DNA of 64,000 bases from UBA4421 sp028228615 (GCA_028228615.1 JAOJBS010000002.1:62001-126000), one strand, 5' to 3'. Counted from the first letter of the stretch, positions 8,482 to 16,753 are shown. Notes: a model not told the origin generated them from the sequence alone. A program made the numbers and translations.

Positions 8482-8913
8482 TTGTTAAATCTCCTCGGTC
8501 TTCAATGCGCGCGGGAAGCGCTGGCCTCAAAACGCAATATACCCTCTACAGGCGCAGCCTGAACTGCGCTTGAAAACGGCAAGTTGATAAGTTTGAACGG
8601 CGCTTTTGGGCGGCATCGAAATTGTTTTCTCTCCAGGGAACTATACCTGTAGAGGAAGGGCAAGCCTATGGATTTTGGGGAAGGGTCTGGTCATTCCTGA
8701 GGTCAGAAGAATATGCCGTGGCACTCGTTTGGCCTGTTAGTGACGCGCTTTTCTTGATTTTCGCTTTTGCTTTCGAAACGGCCCACGGCCCATTAGGCGT
8801 GCGTTAATTAGCAATATGGAAAGGGTGAAATGGGAGGGATACTGTAGGGGCTTGAATATGAATTGTTCTTCTGGCTTAAGGTTGTTGGGCGCTTTATCCG
8901 GCGCGCGCTCCGC
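8482..8913. other. Intergenic region upstream of the carboxylase operon
   Basis: This stretch should contain the promoter of the carboxylase operon. A 61-codon plus-strand frame starting with TTG at 8622 has no SD and no recognisable features, and I do not believe it. I saw no RNA gene and no clear regulator site. The matching words CCTCTACAGG (about 8550) and CCTGTAGAGG (about 8647) form a 10-base inverted repeat about 100 bases apart. Confidence 0.4.
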
Positions 8914-9081
8914 TCAATAGTGGCAGCGTAATTGGGCGATGAGGAGGGTGTTTTGTTGAATCTTATAAACGATTCGGTGTACATCATTTATTCGTCGAGA
9001 CCAATAGCTAGATAGGGCATGCTAGAACGGTTAATGCTTATAAATACCGTCAGGGGAGTATTTCGACCTCTTTACGATCCA
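8914..9081 (-). pseudogene. Decayed YoeB-family toxin gene fragment
   Basis: One minus-strand frame reads, from 9021 to the stop at 8914, HALSSYWSRRINDVHRIVYK, then QQNTLLIAQLRCHY. This aligns closely with the C-terminus of the YoeB ribosome-dependent mRNA interferase (HNLSGFWSRRITEEHRLVYA, ending LLIAACRYHY), including the catalytic C-terminal His-Tyr. Upstream, the same frame still matches the family's PFEGIGKPEPLKH region (read here as SPDGIYKH*PF*H). It has lost one codon there and has stops at 9031-9033 and 9022-9024. No start and no YefM antitoxin remain, and the neighbouring gene ends 13 bases away. It is therefore a non-functional relic of a toxin-antitoxin module. Confidence 0.8.
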
Positions 9082-9093
9082 GCGCTATCCGGT

Positions 9094-10158
9094 CTAAAAC
9101 TCCCGCGTTTCCCCGACGTCGAATACCCAAGTCTTATCTCCAGCCAGTGCAGTTTTAGCTGCGGCCTCTTTGAATAGCACCGGCGGCTCCGCTAGTGGCT
9201 CATCAGATAGATCAAAGGTGCCAAAGTGTATGGCCAAAACTCGCTCAGCCTTAATGTCTAGCGATGCCATGACCGACTCGGCTGGGTCCATGTGCGAGGC
9301 TTTCATCATAGCGTTGGGTTCGTAGGCGCCTATGGGCATGGCGGCTACATCGAAGGGGCCAAGCTTTTCACCAATTTCTTTAAAGCCCGGGAAGTAGCCG
9401 GTGTCGCCAGCAAAATAGAAACGCTTTTCTGGTCCGGTCACTGCCCAGGACGACCACAGTGTTTTGCGTGTGTCGCTGATGGAGCGCTTGCTCCAGTGCT
9501 GTGTGGGTAGGCAGTGAATGGTTAGGTCTTGGTAAGTTGCGGTATCGCCCCAGTCCATCTCGGTGACATTTGCTACGCCTTGGCTGTTGAGTAATTTTGC
9601 ATTGCCCAGCGGCACAAAGAATTTTGTGTCGGCGCTGCGCTTGGCCAAGGCTTTTAGTGTGGGTAGGTCTAGGTGGTCGTAGTGATTGTGCGACACAACC
9701 ACAAAATCAATGTTGGGTAAGTTGTCTATTTCGATGCCGGGCTCTACAAACCGGCGTGGGCCAATGTAGGCCATTGGGCTGGGCCAGTCTGACCATATGG
9801 GGTCGGTAAGAAAGGTGACGCCATGCATTTGCACCAGCACCGTTGCGTGGCCTACCCAGGTGACCGTGGCTTTTTCTTGATTCAGTGCATTGGCGCGTAG
9901 TGCTGCGCCATCGTTTTTGCTCAGTGTTGGCGCACCGTTGCTGCTGCGAAAGTAGGTGCCAAAACGGCGCAGCATAAAGGGTACCCGTACATTTAGGCCG
10001 CCTTGGGACAGTTCGCCCTTTGTATTGGTGAACAGACCTTTGTCGTCGATGGGTGCTTTGGTAAAGTTCGCCATGGTGTCTTCTCCAGCATTTGTGACTT
10101 GAATGAGTGCAGTGGATACAAGGCCGAAGAGTAGGGTTATTGTTTTTATACGACGCAA
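9094..10158 (-). CDS. Exported metallo-beta-lactamase-fold hydrolase (NAPE-PLD/RomA-like)
   Basis: This 354-residue protein starts with a probable signal peptide (about residues 1-24, ending VTNA). It then has the zinc-binding SHNHYDHLD motif (HxHxDH), an aspartate in YFAGDTGYF and a late His in AIHFGTF. The arrangement, with WVGHATVLVQMHG and LTDPIWSDWPSP before the first motif, matches the Zn-dependent hydrolases related to N-acyl-phosphatidylethanolamine phospholipase D and RomA. It likely acts in the periplasm on a lipid-like or phosphodiester substrate, which the sequence does not identify. The gene stands alone, with the YoeB relic just beyond its stop. Confidence 0.8.
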   Translation of the reverse strand: MRRIKTITLLFGLVSTALIQVTNAGEDTMANFTKAPIDDKGLFTNTKGELSQGGLNVRVPFMLRRFGTYFRSSNGAPTLSKNDGAALRANALNQEKATVTWVGHATVLVQMHGVTFLTDPIWSDWPSPMAYIGPRRFVEPGIEIDNLPNIDFVVVSHNHYDHLDLPTLKALAKRSADTKFFVPLGNAKLLNSQGVANVTEMDWGDTATYQDLTIHCLPTQHWSKRSISDTRKTLWSSWAVTGPEKRFYFAGDTGYFPGFKEIGEKLGPFDVAAMPIGAYEPNAMMKASHMDPAESVMASLDIKAERVLAIHFGTFDLSDEPLAEPPVLFKEAAAKTALAGDKTWVFDVGETREF

Positions 10159-10393
10159 GGTGGTGATTCCGAAAAAAGCAGAGTGCGCATCCTAATAGAA
10201 AATCTCGGTCAATGGGTAGGGTGCTGGGCTATCCATTGAGAATGGTGCGGGGCGAGGGATGGGGCGTTCGGTTTGGGCATTGCTCATGGGTCATTGCCAA
10301 TAGGCAATTGTCGAATTGGCTTTTTCAACTTGCCTAAGTTTGCTGCTTCGCCCTAGGATGCCCCAGTTACAAAGCCACAAAGTAGGAGGTTGC

Positions 10394-11242
10394 ATGCTGG
10401 CAATAATTGGCGGCTCCGGGCTATATCAATTAGACGAGTTGAGCATTGAACAAGAACATGTTGTAGACACACCCTTTGGTCAACCTTCCAGCCCGATTAT
10501 TGAAGGCAGTTACCAAGGCCAAAGTGTCTTATTTTTGGCACGCCATGGTGTGAATCATCAGTTACTGCCAGGCGAGGTAAATTACAGAGCGAACATATTC
10601 GCCCTAAAGTCTTTGGGCGCACGTCGTGTTTTGGGGATTTCTGCGGCAGGCAGTTTGCGCGAAGACTTAAAGCCAGGGGACTTGGCCATTGCGTCCCAAT
10701 ACTTTGATCATACTCGCGGCAAGCGCGCCTACAGCTTTTTTGGCGACGGTGTGGCGGCCCACGTTTCTACTGCCTATCCGGTGTGTCCGGCGTTGTCAGC
10801 AGACATTCAAAGCGCCGCAGCGCGTATTGGCCAAGCCCTGCATGTTGATAAAACCTACGCCTGTGTTGAAGGGCCACGCTTGGGTACGCGGGCGGAGAGT
10901 TTCTTTTTACGTGACAGCGCAAAGTGCGACCTAGTAGGCATGACCAATGTACCTGAAGTGTTTTTAGCCCGAGAAGCGCAAATGGCGTACTGCACCATTT
11001 GTTTGGTCACAGACTTTGACTGCTGGATGGACGATCCGGCTCAACATGTGAGTGTAGAAAAGTTTTTTGCCACCTACCAAGGGGCTATGACCAACGCCAA
11101 AGCCATATTGCCTGAGCTTTTGCGGGTGCCGTTTACCCACACCCCAATGGAAGTTCGCGAAGCATTGGTAGGTTCTGTGCTGACGGCTGATGAGGCATTA
11201 ACAGACAGCCAAAAACATTGGTTAGAGGTTTTGCGGGCTTAG
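10394..11242 (+). CDS. mtnP: S-methyl-5'-thioadenosine phosphorylase
   Basis: This enzyme cleaves methylthioadenosine, a by-product of polyamine and homoserine-lactone synthesis, to adenine and methylthioribose-1-phosphate. The start IIGGSGLYQ, the phosphate-binding RHG, the VNYRANI segment, the EGPRLGTRAE segment and MTNVPEVFLARE are diagnostic of the MTAP branch of the purine phosphorylases. TDFDCW also fits MTAP rather than the Pseudomonas methylthioinosine phosphorylase. I chose the ATG at 10394, which follows a GGAGG SD. Earlier TTG starts would add an unsupported leader. The inverted repeat ATTGCC-AATA-GGCAAT at 10293-10308 is a possible upstream regulatory site. Confidence 0.88.
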   Translation: MLAIIGGSGLYQLDELSIEQEHVVDTPFGQPSSPIIEGSYQGQSVLFLARHGVNHQLLPGEVNYRANIFALKSLGARRVLGISAAGSLREDLKPGDLAIASQYFDHTRGKRAYSFFGDGVAAHVSTAYPVCPALSADIQSAAARIGQALHVDKTYACVEGPRLGTRAESFFLRDSAKCDLVGMTNVPEVFLAREAQMAYCTICLVTDFDCWMDDPAQHVSVEKFFATYQGAMTNAKAILPELLRVPFTHTPMEVREALVGSVLTADEALTDSQKHWLEVLRA

Positions 11243-11284
11243 TGCTGTTTGCAAAGTTTGGCGGCTTGAGTCTTTTGGCGGTCT

Positions 11285-11344
11285 AGCTATTCGCCCAGCT
11301 ATAGGCCCAGCTATTGGCCAAGCTATTGGCCCAGCTATTGGCCC
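11285..11344. repeat. Five tandem copies of a 12-mer
   Basis: The unit AGCTATTGGCCC is repeated five times with one to two changes in the first three copies. It lies between the convergent ends of the mtnP and radical SAM genes. Each copy contains the complementary words AGCT and GGCC, so the transcript could fold in several registers. Confidence 0.88.
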
Positions 11345-11400
11345 AGTGAGCCGCTTAGACAAAGCCTATTAGCCAAACACTGTTAACCAAAGGGCTATTT

Positions 11401-11456
11401 ACCAGAAGCTTTTTACTAAAAGCTTTTTACCAGAAGCTTTTTACTAAAAGCTAGGC
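11401..11456. repeat. 28-bp repeat (two copies, each of two 14-mers) at the end of the radical SAM gene
   Basis: ACCAGAAGCTTTTT and ACTAAAAGCTTTTT alternate twice. The last copy runs into the stop codon of the radical SAM gene (11451-11453). Each unit holds an AAAAGCTTTT-like self-complementary word with a T-run. The array could therefore serve as a weak bidirectional terminator between the convergent genes. Confidence 0.8.
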
Positions 11457-12371
11457 GCTGCAACTGCCGCCGCCCAGTACGCAAAATTTGGCGCAATGGG
11501 GGTGGTTGAGTTGAACCCTTTGGGACGCTTCCCTAAGGGTAGTACCCATATTAAATTGCTCATCATAGGCCAGCAAAGTACACGCCATGACCGAGGGCTT
11601 GTCTTGGCCCTTGTGCTTAACCACCATGCGCGAGCTGGCGCACATCATCTCGTTGGCAGCCACACCAAGAATATCCCAGCACTCCGTGGTGATCTCTGGC
11701 ACCTGGGTGTCGTCGTTCATTTCTGGGAACAAGGTCAGCTGTTTGGCATCCAGCGCATCAATGGCAATGTTCTGCTGTTGGAACAGGGCTGCAAAACCCT
11801 CACGTAATTCCGCTTCGCTTTCGCCCCAGCGTGTGCGGCCAGCAATATCAATTTGAAACTTGTTGGTAGACAACCATTTAAGGCCCTTGATCATAGGTGC
11901 CCAAGAATCTGCACCGCGTTCCTCTTCGTGCAGGGTTTGTTTGAAATGATCCACTGACACACGCAGCGTCAGCGCATTGCCATAAGCCTTTTTCAAATCT
12001 AAAAGCCCAGCTTGTACGCGCGGGCGCATCATCGGACGCATGGCATTGGTCAATACCAATAACGCAAAGCCGCGACTCAAACACGCCTGCATAATGGCCA
12101 AGATGTCAGGGTTCATAAACGGCTCGCCGCCAGTAATGCCTATTTCACGGGTATTGTAGCCGCCCTGTTGGATCTCATCTAAGTAGGGTAGAACTTCATC
12201 AAGGGTCAGATAAGACAACCGGTCATTGCTGGGCGTAGATTCTATGTAGCAGTTTTCGCACGCCAAATTACATAGCGTGCCGGTGTTCAGCCACAGAGTA
12301 TTCAGCTCGTTCAAGGCGACATGGGCGCGTTGGCTGCCATCAGCAGTGATGTAAGGATCGGCAAATTTCAT
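11451..12371 (-). CDS. Radical SAM enzyme of unknown substrate
   Basis: The N-terminal half carries the radical SAM [4Fe-4S] motif as CNLACENC (CX3CX2C, residues about 33-40) and the SAM-binding GGEPF turn (ITGGEPFMNPD, near residues 78-88), in a 306-residue protein. The C-terminus holds two to three more Cys (PHCAKFCVLGGGSCSA) that could bind a second cluster or a metal. I cannot assign a substrate. It lies between mtnP (convergent) and an HD-domain nucleotidase, a context that hints at nucleoside or SAM by-product metabolism but does not prove it. Confidence 0.8.
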   Translation of the reverse strand: MKFADPYITADGSQRAHVALNELNTLWLNTGTLCNLACENCYIESTPSNDRLSYLTLDEVLPYLDEIQQGGYNTREIGITGGEPFMNPDILAIMQACLSRGFALLVLTNAMRPMMRPRVQAGLLDLKKAYGNALTLRVSVDHFKQTLHEEERGADSWAPMIKGLKWLSTNKFQIDIAGRTRWGESEAELREGFAALFQQQNIAIDALDAKQLTLFPEMNDDTQVPEITTECWDILGVAANEMMCASSRMVVKHKGQDKPSVMACTLLAYDEQFNMGTTLREASQRVQLNHPHCAKFCVLGGGSCSA

Positions 12372-12520
12372 TCAGGCTAGGCTACTGCATCAGTGCGTGT
12401 ATGGTAGCTGGTTTTTAGTGGTTTTGTTGACTACATCACACAAAATTGTGGGTTTAGATTTTTTGGGATAGTTAGGAAGGGCAAAACCTGCGGTTAATAG
12501 GGAAGCCTAGCCTGAACCTC

Positions 12521-13096
12521 TTATTGACCATAAAGTCCCAGCTCCGTGCTTTCCTCTACAAGCGCTTCAACAAGCGGCCAAAGGCTGGGTGCGAACGCTT
12601 GTATGTGGGATTTTTTACTTAAAACGAGATCTGCGGGAATGACAAATTCATCAGGGTCACCGGTAAAAAGGTGATTGATTAATGGTTGAAGGCCATCAAT
12701 TGCAGCGGCAAATTTGGCTTCGTCGGTTGAGCGATTTTCAAACTCCAGCCACAGATCCAAATATTCTTTTTTCTGATTGCTTGGCAATAACGAAAATAGT
12801 CTATGGGCCGCATGGGTTTCGTCTTGCAATTTTGACGTTTGATCTGCGTCATACAACCAAGTATCACCCGCGTCGATTTCCACAATGTCGTGGATCAGCA
12901 AAAGTTTAGTGACCTTCAACATATCTAAACGGCTATTCGCGTGTTCCTCCAACAACAATGCCATCAGCGTGACATGCCAAGAATGCTCGGCAGTATTTTC
13001 AAACCTGCCGTCAAGGGTCTTGTTACCACGCAACACACATTTGAGCTTTTTCATTTCTCTGAGAAAGGTGATTTGTTGGTGTAGCGCTTGCGACAC
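12521..13096 (-). CDS. HD-domain hydrolase, HDDC2/YfbR-like nucleotidase
   Basis: This 191-residue protein has the metal-binding His/Asp set of the HD superfamily: ENTAEHSWHV (His near 38), LLIHDIVEIDAGD (HD near 69-70) and a later Asp in FAAAIDGLQPL. The layout matches the HDDC2/YfbR group, whose members dephosphorylate 5'-deoxynucleotides. The protein should be cytoplasmic and metal-dependent. The radical SAM gene lies 149 bases downstream on the same strand, so the two may be co-transcribed, although the gap is large for an operon. Confidence 0.8.
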   Translation of the reverse strand: MSQALHQQITFLREMKKLKCVLRGNKTLDGRFENTAEHSWHVTLMALLLEEHANSRLDMLKVTKLLLIHDIVEIDAGDTWLYDADQTSKLQDETHAAHRLFSLLPSNQKKEYLDLWLEFENRSTDEAKFAAAIDGLQPLINHLFTGDPDEFVIPADLVLSKKSHIQAFAPSLWPLVEALVEESTELGLYGQ

Positions 13097-13159
13097 TCTA
13101 TTCTCCTTGCTGGATTAAGTTTATTTGACTCGTCAATTACCTCTTTCATACGGCTTGCG

Positions 13160-13594
13160 TTACGGGCCGAGTGCTACCACCAAGTAGAATAAAAAAGCTG
13201 CGCCGCTGACTATTGTGCGCCACCAATGTTTTGGTCCCCACTGTTCTAATAGTGTGCGGGTTTGTTCTGATTCTGCATCGTTTGCGGGGTCTAACAGTAC
13301 ATCGTTGATCGGTTTTATAAAGATGAGGGTTATAGGAATGACGGACGCTAACAATAACGCTCCGATGAGCCATAGCATAGATCCGCTCAAATACCATGCA
13401 ACCAACCCTGCGATGGTGCCCGCCACTGCGAGGGCGATCTGCAGCGGTGCGGCTCTTTTGTACATGGGCGGGAAGAACCTGCCGCCAATGGAGGTGCCTG
13501 CCTCTAATGCTGCTGGGTGTTGTGCCAGTGAAATGTAGAGTGCCGCGCCAAAGAACGTGCCGCTGCTGAAAAGCGCTATTACTTCTAAAATCAT
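13160..13594 (-). CDS. DUF1772-like four-helix membrane protein
   Basis: From the ATG at 13594, preceded by GGAAG, this is a 144-residue protein with about four hydrophobic helices. Its first helix (FFGAALYISLAQHPAALE) resembles the DUF1772/anthrone oxygenase-like family, with a conserved His after a small-residue-rich helix. Bacterial functions for this family are not established. A longer version starting at 13678 would add a polar leader that spoils the N-terminal helix, so I prefer the shorter start. Confidence 0.65.
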   Translation of the reverse strand: MILEVIALFSSGTFFGAALYISLAQHPAALEAGTSIGGRFFPPMYKRAAPLQIALAVAGTIAGLVAWYLSGSMLWLIGALLLASVIPITLIFIKPINDVLLDPANDAESEQTRTLLEQWGPKHWWRTIVSGAAFLFYLVVALGP

Positions 13595-13926
13595 TCTTGT
13601 TCTTCCTGTGACGCATTTCTTGCGTACTGTTGGGTTTTGTCGGGCGAAAGACGAAGGAACCCAAACCAAAGACGACAAGTGCTACCTCATTTAAAACAGG
13701 TAGAAATCTTTGAGGTATTCATCCAATGTCGAGCGTTCGCCGGTTATTCAAACTGCCTGAAAAGTTACCGTTTAAGTTTTCAATAAATGTGCATCACTGC
13801 CTCAACGGTGTTGTACGCCCGATGGGCGTTGGTCCGTTTTGCTGTGATTGATGCTGACTTTCCTTTTGTTTTTCGCGTTCACTCAATTTTTCACTTATAG
13901 TCCGGCCTTGATCAAGAATTGGATAT
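13595..13926. other. Divergent intergenic region with no gene seen
   Basis: This 332-base region should hold promoters for the two divergent neighbours. A short minus-strand frame ending near 13693 (GERSTLDEYLKDFYLF then stop) vaguely resembles DinB-type sequences but is too short to call. The repeat GCCCGATGGGC at about 13830 is a small hairpin. Confidence 0.35.
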
Positions 13927-14496
13927 GTGATGAATGTATTTGTGAAAATTTTAGTCATTGTGCTGGGTGTTGCGCTAGTCCCGACTACTGCAGTGATTAC
14001 CGCTGCGGCTAAACAGAGTTCTGCAGATGGACCAAACAGGGTCTTCTCTGGTGGGCCTTTGACATCGGGTGAGCTTTACACCGGTGCAGAGCCAGATTGG
14101 CGCTTTCTGAGTGACGTACCAACGTTAGAGTTACAGTTGCTTAACCCGCCGGAATCACGTCGTATTTGGGTGGCTGAAGTGCGCGGCAAGATGTACGTAT
14201 GGTCCGGCTATATGAATTCGTTTTTCGGCAAAATCTGGAAATCATGGCCGGGTCAGGCAGTGGCTGATGGTCGTGCGGTTGTGCGTATTGGCGGCATTCG
14301 TTATGAGCGTCAGTTAAAGCGTATTCAAACTGGGGATGTTCTAGACGAGATTGCCGCTGCGATTAGCGCTAAGTATCCCTCCCGTGCCACGCGCGCTGTG
14401 ATTGATTCTGGTGACTTGTGGGTATTTGAGGTTGCTCCGCGCAATGCCGATGTATCTTCGGCAGCGTCTGCTGAATTAGTAGGAGACCAATCATGA
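13927..14496 (+). CDS. Exported protein of unknown function
   Basis: I do not recognise this 189-residue protein. Residues about 1-28 form a signal peptide (VKILVIVLGVALVPTTAVITAAA). The mature part has a short, probably beta-rich domain (LELQLLNPPESRRIWVAEVR, MYVWSGYMNSFFGKIWKSWP). That segment is loosely reminiscent of the split-barrel proteins that bind flavin or deazaflavin, but no cofactor motif is clear. The stop overlaps the next start as ATGA, so the small membrane protein behind it is translationally coupled and may be a partner. Confidence 0.6.
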   Translation: MMNVFVKILVIVLGVALVPTTAVITAAAKQSSADGPNRVFSGGPLTSGELYTGAEPDWRFLSDVPTLELQLLNPPESRRIWVAEVRGKMYVWSGYMNSFFGKIWKSWPGQAVADGRAVVRIGGIRYERQLKRIQTGDVLDEIAAAISAKYPSRATRAVIDSGDLWVFEVAPRNADVSSAASAELVGDQS

Positions 14497-14621
14497 GCGC
14501 TTTTTTTAAATGGATTGCCGTGGCCGTTGTTGTTACTGGATTGAGTGTTTGGTTTATACCCGGTGTAGCTGATGCCGTTGAAGGCATATTCCAGTTAGTG
14601 GTATTGGTTATTTCTTCTTAG
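14493..14621 (+). CDS. Small single-span membrane protein (42 residues)
   Basis: The start overlaps the stop of the exported-protein gene as ATGA. The product (MSAFFKWIAVAVVVTGLSVW, then a second hydrophobic stretch ending QLVVLVISS) has one or two membrane segments and almost no charge. Family unknown. The tight coupling and membrane-compatible composition argue for a real gene, although at this length chance cannot be excluded. Confidence 0.55.
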   Translation: MSAFFKWIAVAVVVTGLSVWFIPGVADAVEGIFQLVVLVISS

Positions 14622-14787
14622 CCAATATTCCGTGCGGAGTGCTGCTTGCTTTATGTACTTGAGGCAAGCGGCCTTGCCTATTTCCTGCCTTAAGTTTTCT
14701 TCCTTAAGCCCTTAAGCGCTAAATTAGCCCTGAACCCAATAACGCTTAATTAGGGAAAGCTCAAAGATTTCGCAAAGTCCGCGCACT

Positions 14788-15831
14788 TTAAAGTTGGCAC
14801 GCCTTCAGCTTGGCGTTATCTACATACTCAAAAATCTGAGTTTTCGGATGAAAGGTAAACCACGCAAACCAAAAACTGGTGAGCGAGGCCATTGTTTTTC
14901 CGTCCGTGTCCGTAATCCACGCGCTGTTGTTGGCATCGTCCCATTCTATGCGGATGGTCTGACCAGCAATGGTATCGATGAAACATTGCATGCCGTATTC
15001 GCGTAATTTGACAAACGGATAGGCTTTGCTGAAGCCGCCCAAATTTACCCCCAGTACCTTTTCTTTGGGGTGGAATTGGCGCGGTGCTTCGTGGGTCACC
15101 GAAAAGTACAGGCCGCGTTGTTTTTCATAGTTGGGGTAAGGGTTAGTTTTGTATGCTTTAGCAAAACGTTCATCGCCTTTCATAACTTGGGCTTGCGGAT
15201 GACGGCGTTGCCAACTCGCCCAAGTGGTATGCCAAACCGGCAGTGTGGGTAGCTTAGTGCCGACCATTGGGCCTGAAATGGCTTCTGCGGAAATTTGTGA
15301 CCAAAGTGATTGTGTATTGCGGTCGTACATCAGTAGGTCGCTGTTGTAGAGCAAGCCAGAAACGCCAAAGTTGAGGTTGGCGGTTTTGCCATCTGCAAGG
15401 TTTATGTTGGTGGCGAATAACACGCCGCTGCCGCAAAGGGGGCAGAAGGACACGGTAAAATGCTGGTCACCTATGCGGTCGTTAACCACTTCGTGAATAT
15501 TTAAATAACGAGTTGGATACGCTCGAAAGGTGTTGTTGATGGCAACGCCTAGCACGCGCTCGCTGCCAGCAAGCGGCGATTCTTTTGCGTCGATAAACTC
15601 TGGGAAGGTTAGCGCAAAGATGCCGTCTTTTTCTGGCCCGCCGCGTTTAATGTCTTTGCTGGCTAATGTGCTATTAGACAAATCAAAGCCGTTTTTTGTC
15701 ACAGCGCTTGCGCTGGCAGGCAGCACTAAACCGAGCATCAGACTGGTTAATAAGACTAATGCTAGGTGCACTGTTCTGGTCGCTCTTTGAGGTATTGCGC
15801 GAGGTATTGCGCGAGGCATTGCGTAAAGCAT
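14788..15831 (-). CDS. DUF3179 exported protein
   Basis: The family signature is clear: AINNTFRAYPTRYLNIHEVVND, then FCPLCGSGVLF with a CxxC pair, then a YDRNTQSLWSQ segment and a repeat of the same half-domain further on (GVNLGGFSKAYPF). A hydrophobic signal sequence (VHLALVLLTSLMLGLVLPASASA) precedes it, so the protein is exported. The function of DUF3179 is not established, although the CxxC may bind a metal. The start is uncertain: ATGs at 15831 and 15819 both lie inside a 12-mer repeat and neither has a good SD. An upstream start at 15930 would overlap the enoyl-CoA hydratase gene. Confidence 0.8.
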   Translation of the reverse strand: MLYAMPRAIPRAIPQRATRTVHLALVLLTSLMLGLVLPASASAVTKNGFDLSNSTLASKDIKRGGPEKDGIFALTFPEFIDAKESPLAGSERVLGVAINNTFRAYPTRYLNIHEVVNDRIGDQHFTVSFCPLCGSGVLFATNINLADGKTANLNFGVSGLLYNSDLLMYDRNTQSLWSQISAEAISGPMVGTKLPTLPVWHTTWASWQRRHPQAQVMKGDERFAKAYKTNPYPNYEKQRGLYFSVTHEAPRQFHPKEKVLGVNLGGFSKAYPFVKLREYGMQCFIDTIAGQTIRIEWDDANNSAWITDTDGKTMASLTSFWFAWFTFHPKTQIFEYVDNAKLKACQL

Positions 15832-15838
15832 TGCGAAG
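15791..15838. repeat. Four 12-mer tandem repeats at the DUF3179 start
   Basis: GGTATTGCGCGA occurs twice perfectly, followed by two diverged copies. On the minus strand it encodes Pro-Arg-Ala-Ile repeats just before the signal peptide. The two diverged copies supply the candidate ATG starts. Gain or loss of copies would keep the frame and only change the length of the positively charged leader. Confidence 0.85.
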
Positions 15839-15892
15839 ACTCGCAGCTTATCCTCGCAGCGATCTACGCTCTTCGTCCGGCCGTGGATAGAC

Positions 15893-16753
15893 CTAACCCT
15901 TGCCAAACGGATTGGCATTGCGCTTACCAAAGTCTGGTAGCGTGTCTGGATCTACTGCCACCCAATTGGCGGGTCTTTTTTCGAAGAAGGCGGCGTTGCC
16001 CTCAGCAGCATCGGGCCCATTAAAAGCCCAAGAGATGACATCGTCGTCTTCGTATATGGCTCTATAAAGTTCGCCTTCGTCCATCATTCTGCCCCAAGTC
16101 ATACGCTTAACTATGGATACTGCGGTGGGTGATGATCCTTCGGCGATCTCTTTGGCTAAGCGGCGGGCCTCATTCATGAGTTCTACCCTGGGTACCGAGC
16201 GCAACACTAGGCCCATGCTGGCAGCTTCCGTGCCAGATACTTTACGTCCCGTAAGCAATAGGTCTGATGTTTTTTCAATACCAATGAGTCTGGGCAAGGT
16301 CCAGGTGGTGCCCATCTCTGGAATCAGCCCCCATTTCACAAATGAGAAGGCAATGTTTGCTTCATTTGCTGCCAGCCTAATGTCGCAGGTTAGTGGGTAA
16401 GCTGCGCCAAATCCGCCTGCGGAACCATTGATGGCGCAGATAACTGGCTTGGAGATTTGAAATGGGTAAGTGCGCAATACACGCTGGGTAGGGTGGCCTT
16501 CGGTCTCTGTTGGTTGTTCTTTTTTTTCTTTGCCTTCACCGCGCTCGCGCACGTCGTTAAGGTCTAGGCCGACACAAAACGAGTCCCCCGCGCCGGTGAT
16601 TATGACTACTCGAACACCTGGGTCGCGGTCACATTGGCGTAGGTACTGGGTTAATTTCACAGCCATTTCTGGGCTGTAGGCGTTACGTTGTTCTGGGTTG
16701 TTTAAGGTCAGTGTGGCGATGTGATCTTGTAGGTCAAAAAGTAGATGACTCAT
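15893..16753 (-). CDS. Enoyl-CoA hydratase/isomerase family protein
   Basis: This crotonase-fold protein has the oxyanion-hole segments SFCVGLDLNDV near residues 58-68 and INGSAGGFGAAYPL near 107-120. The Glu-bearing loop LIPEMGTTWTLPRLIG follows near residues 141-156. Members hydrate or isomerise enoyl-CoA thioesters in fatty-acid or branched-chain breakdown. The exact substrate is unknown. I prefer the second ATG (16753), which has an AGGGG SD at 7 bases; the first, at 16759, is too close to it. The charged insert near residues 72-88 (GEGKEKKEQPTETEG) is a loop often variable in the family. Confidence 0.88.
   Translation of the reverse strand: MSHLLFDLQDHIATLTLNNPEQRNAYSPEMAVKLTQYLRQCDRDPGVRVVIITGAGDSFCVGLDLNDVRERGEGKEKKEQPTETEGHPTQRVLRTYPFQISKPVICAINGSAGGFGAAYPLTCDIRLAANEANIAFSFVKWGLIPEMGTTWTLPRLIGIEKTSDLLLTGRKVSGTEAASMGLVLRSVPRVELMNEARRLAKEIAEGSSPTAVSIVKRMTWGRMMDEGELYRAIYEDDDVISWAFNGPDAAEGNAAFFEKRPANWVAVDPDTLPDFGKRNANPFGKG

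Noticed and set aside
8622..8807. A 61-codon plus-strand frame upstream of the carboxylase operon
   Set aside because: It starts with TTG, lacks an SD and has no recognisable features, so I treat the region as intergenic.
13146..13664. A 172-codon frame overlapping the DUF1772-like gene on the same strand
   Set aside because: Its translation is basic and domain-free, while the other frame gives clean membrane helices.
13690..13745. Short minus-strand frame GERSTLDEYLKDFYLF, considered as a DinB remnant
   Set aside because: The match is only about 16 residues and flanking frames show nothing similar.
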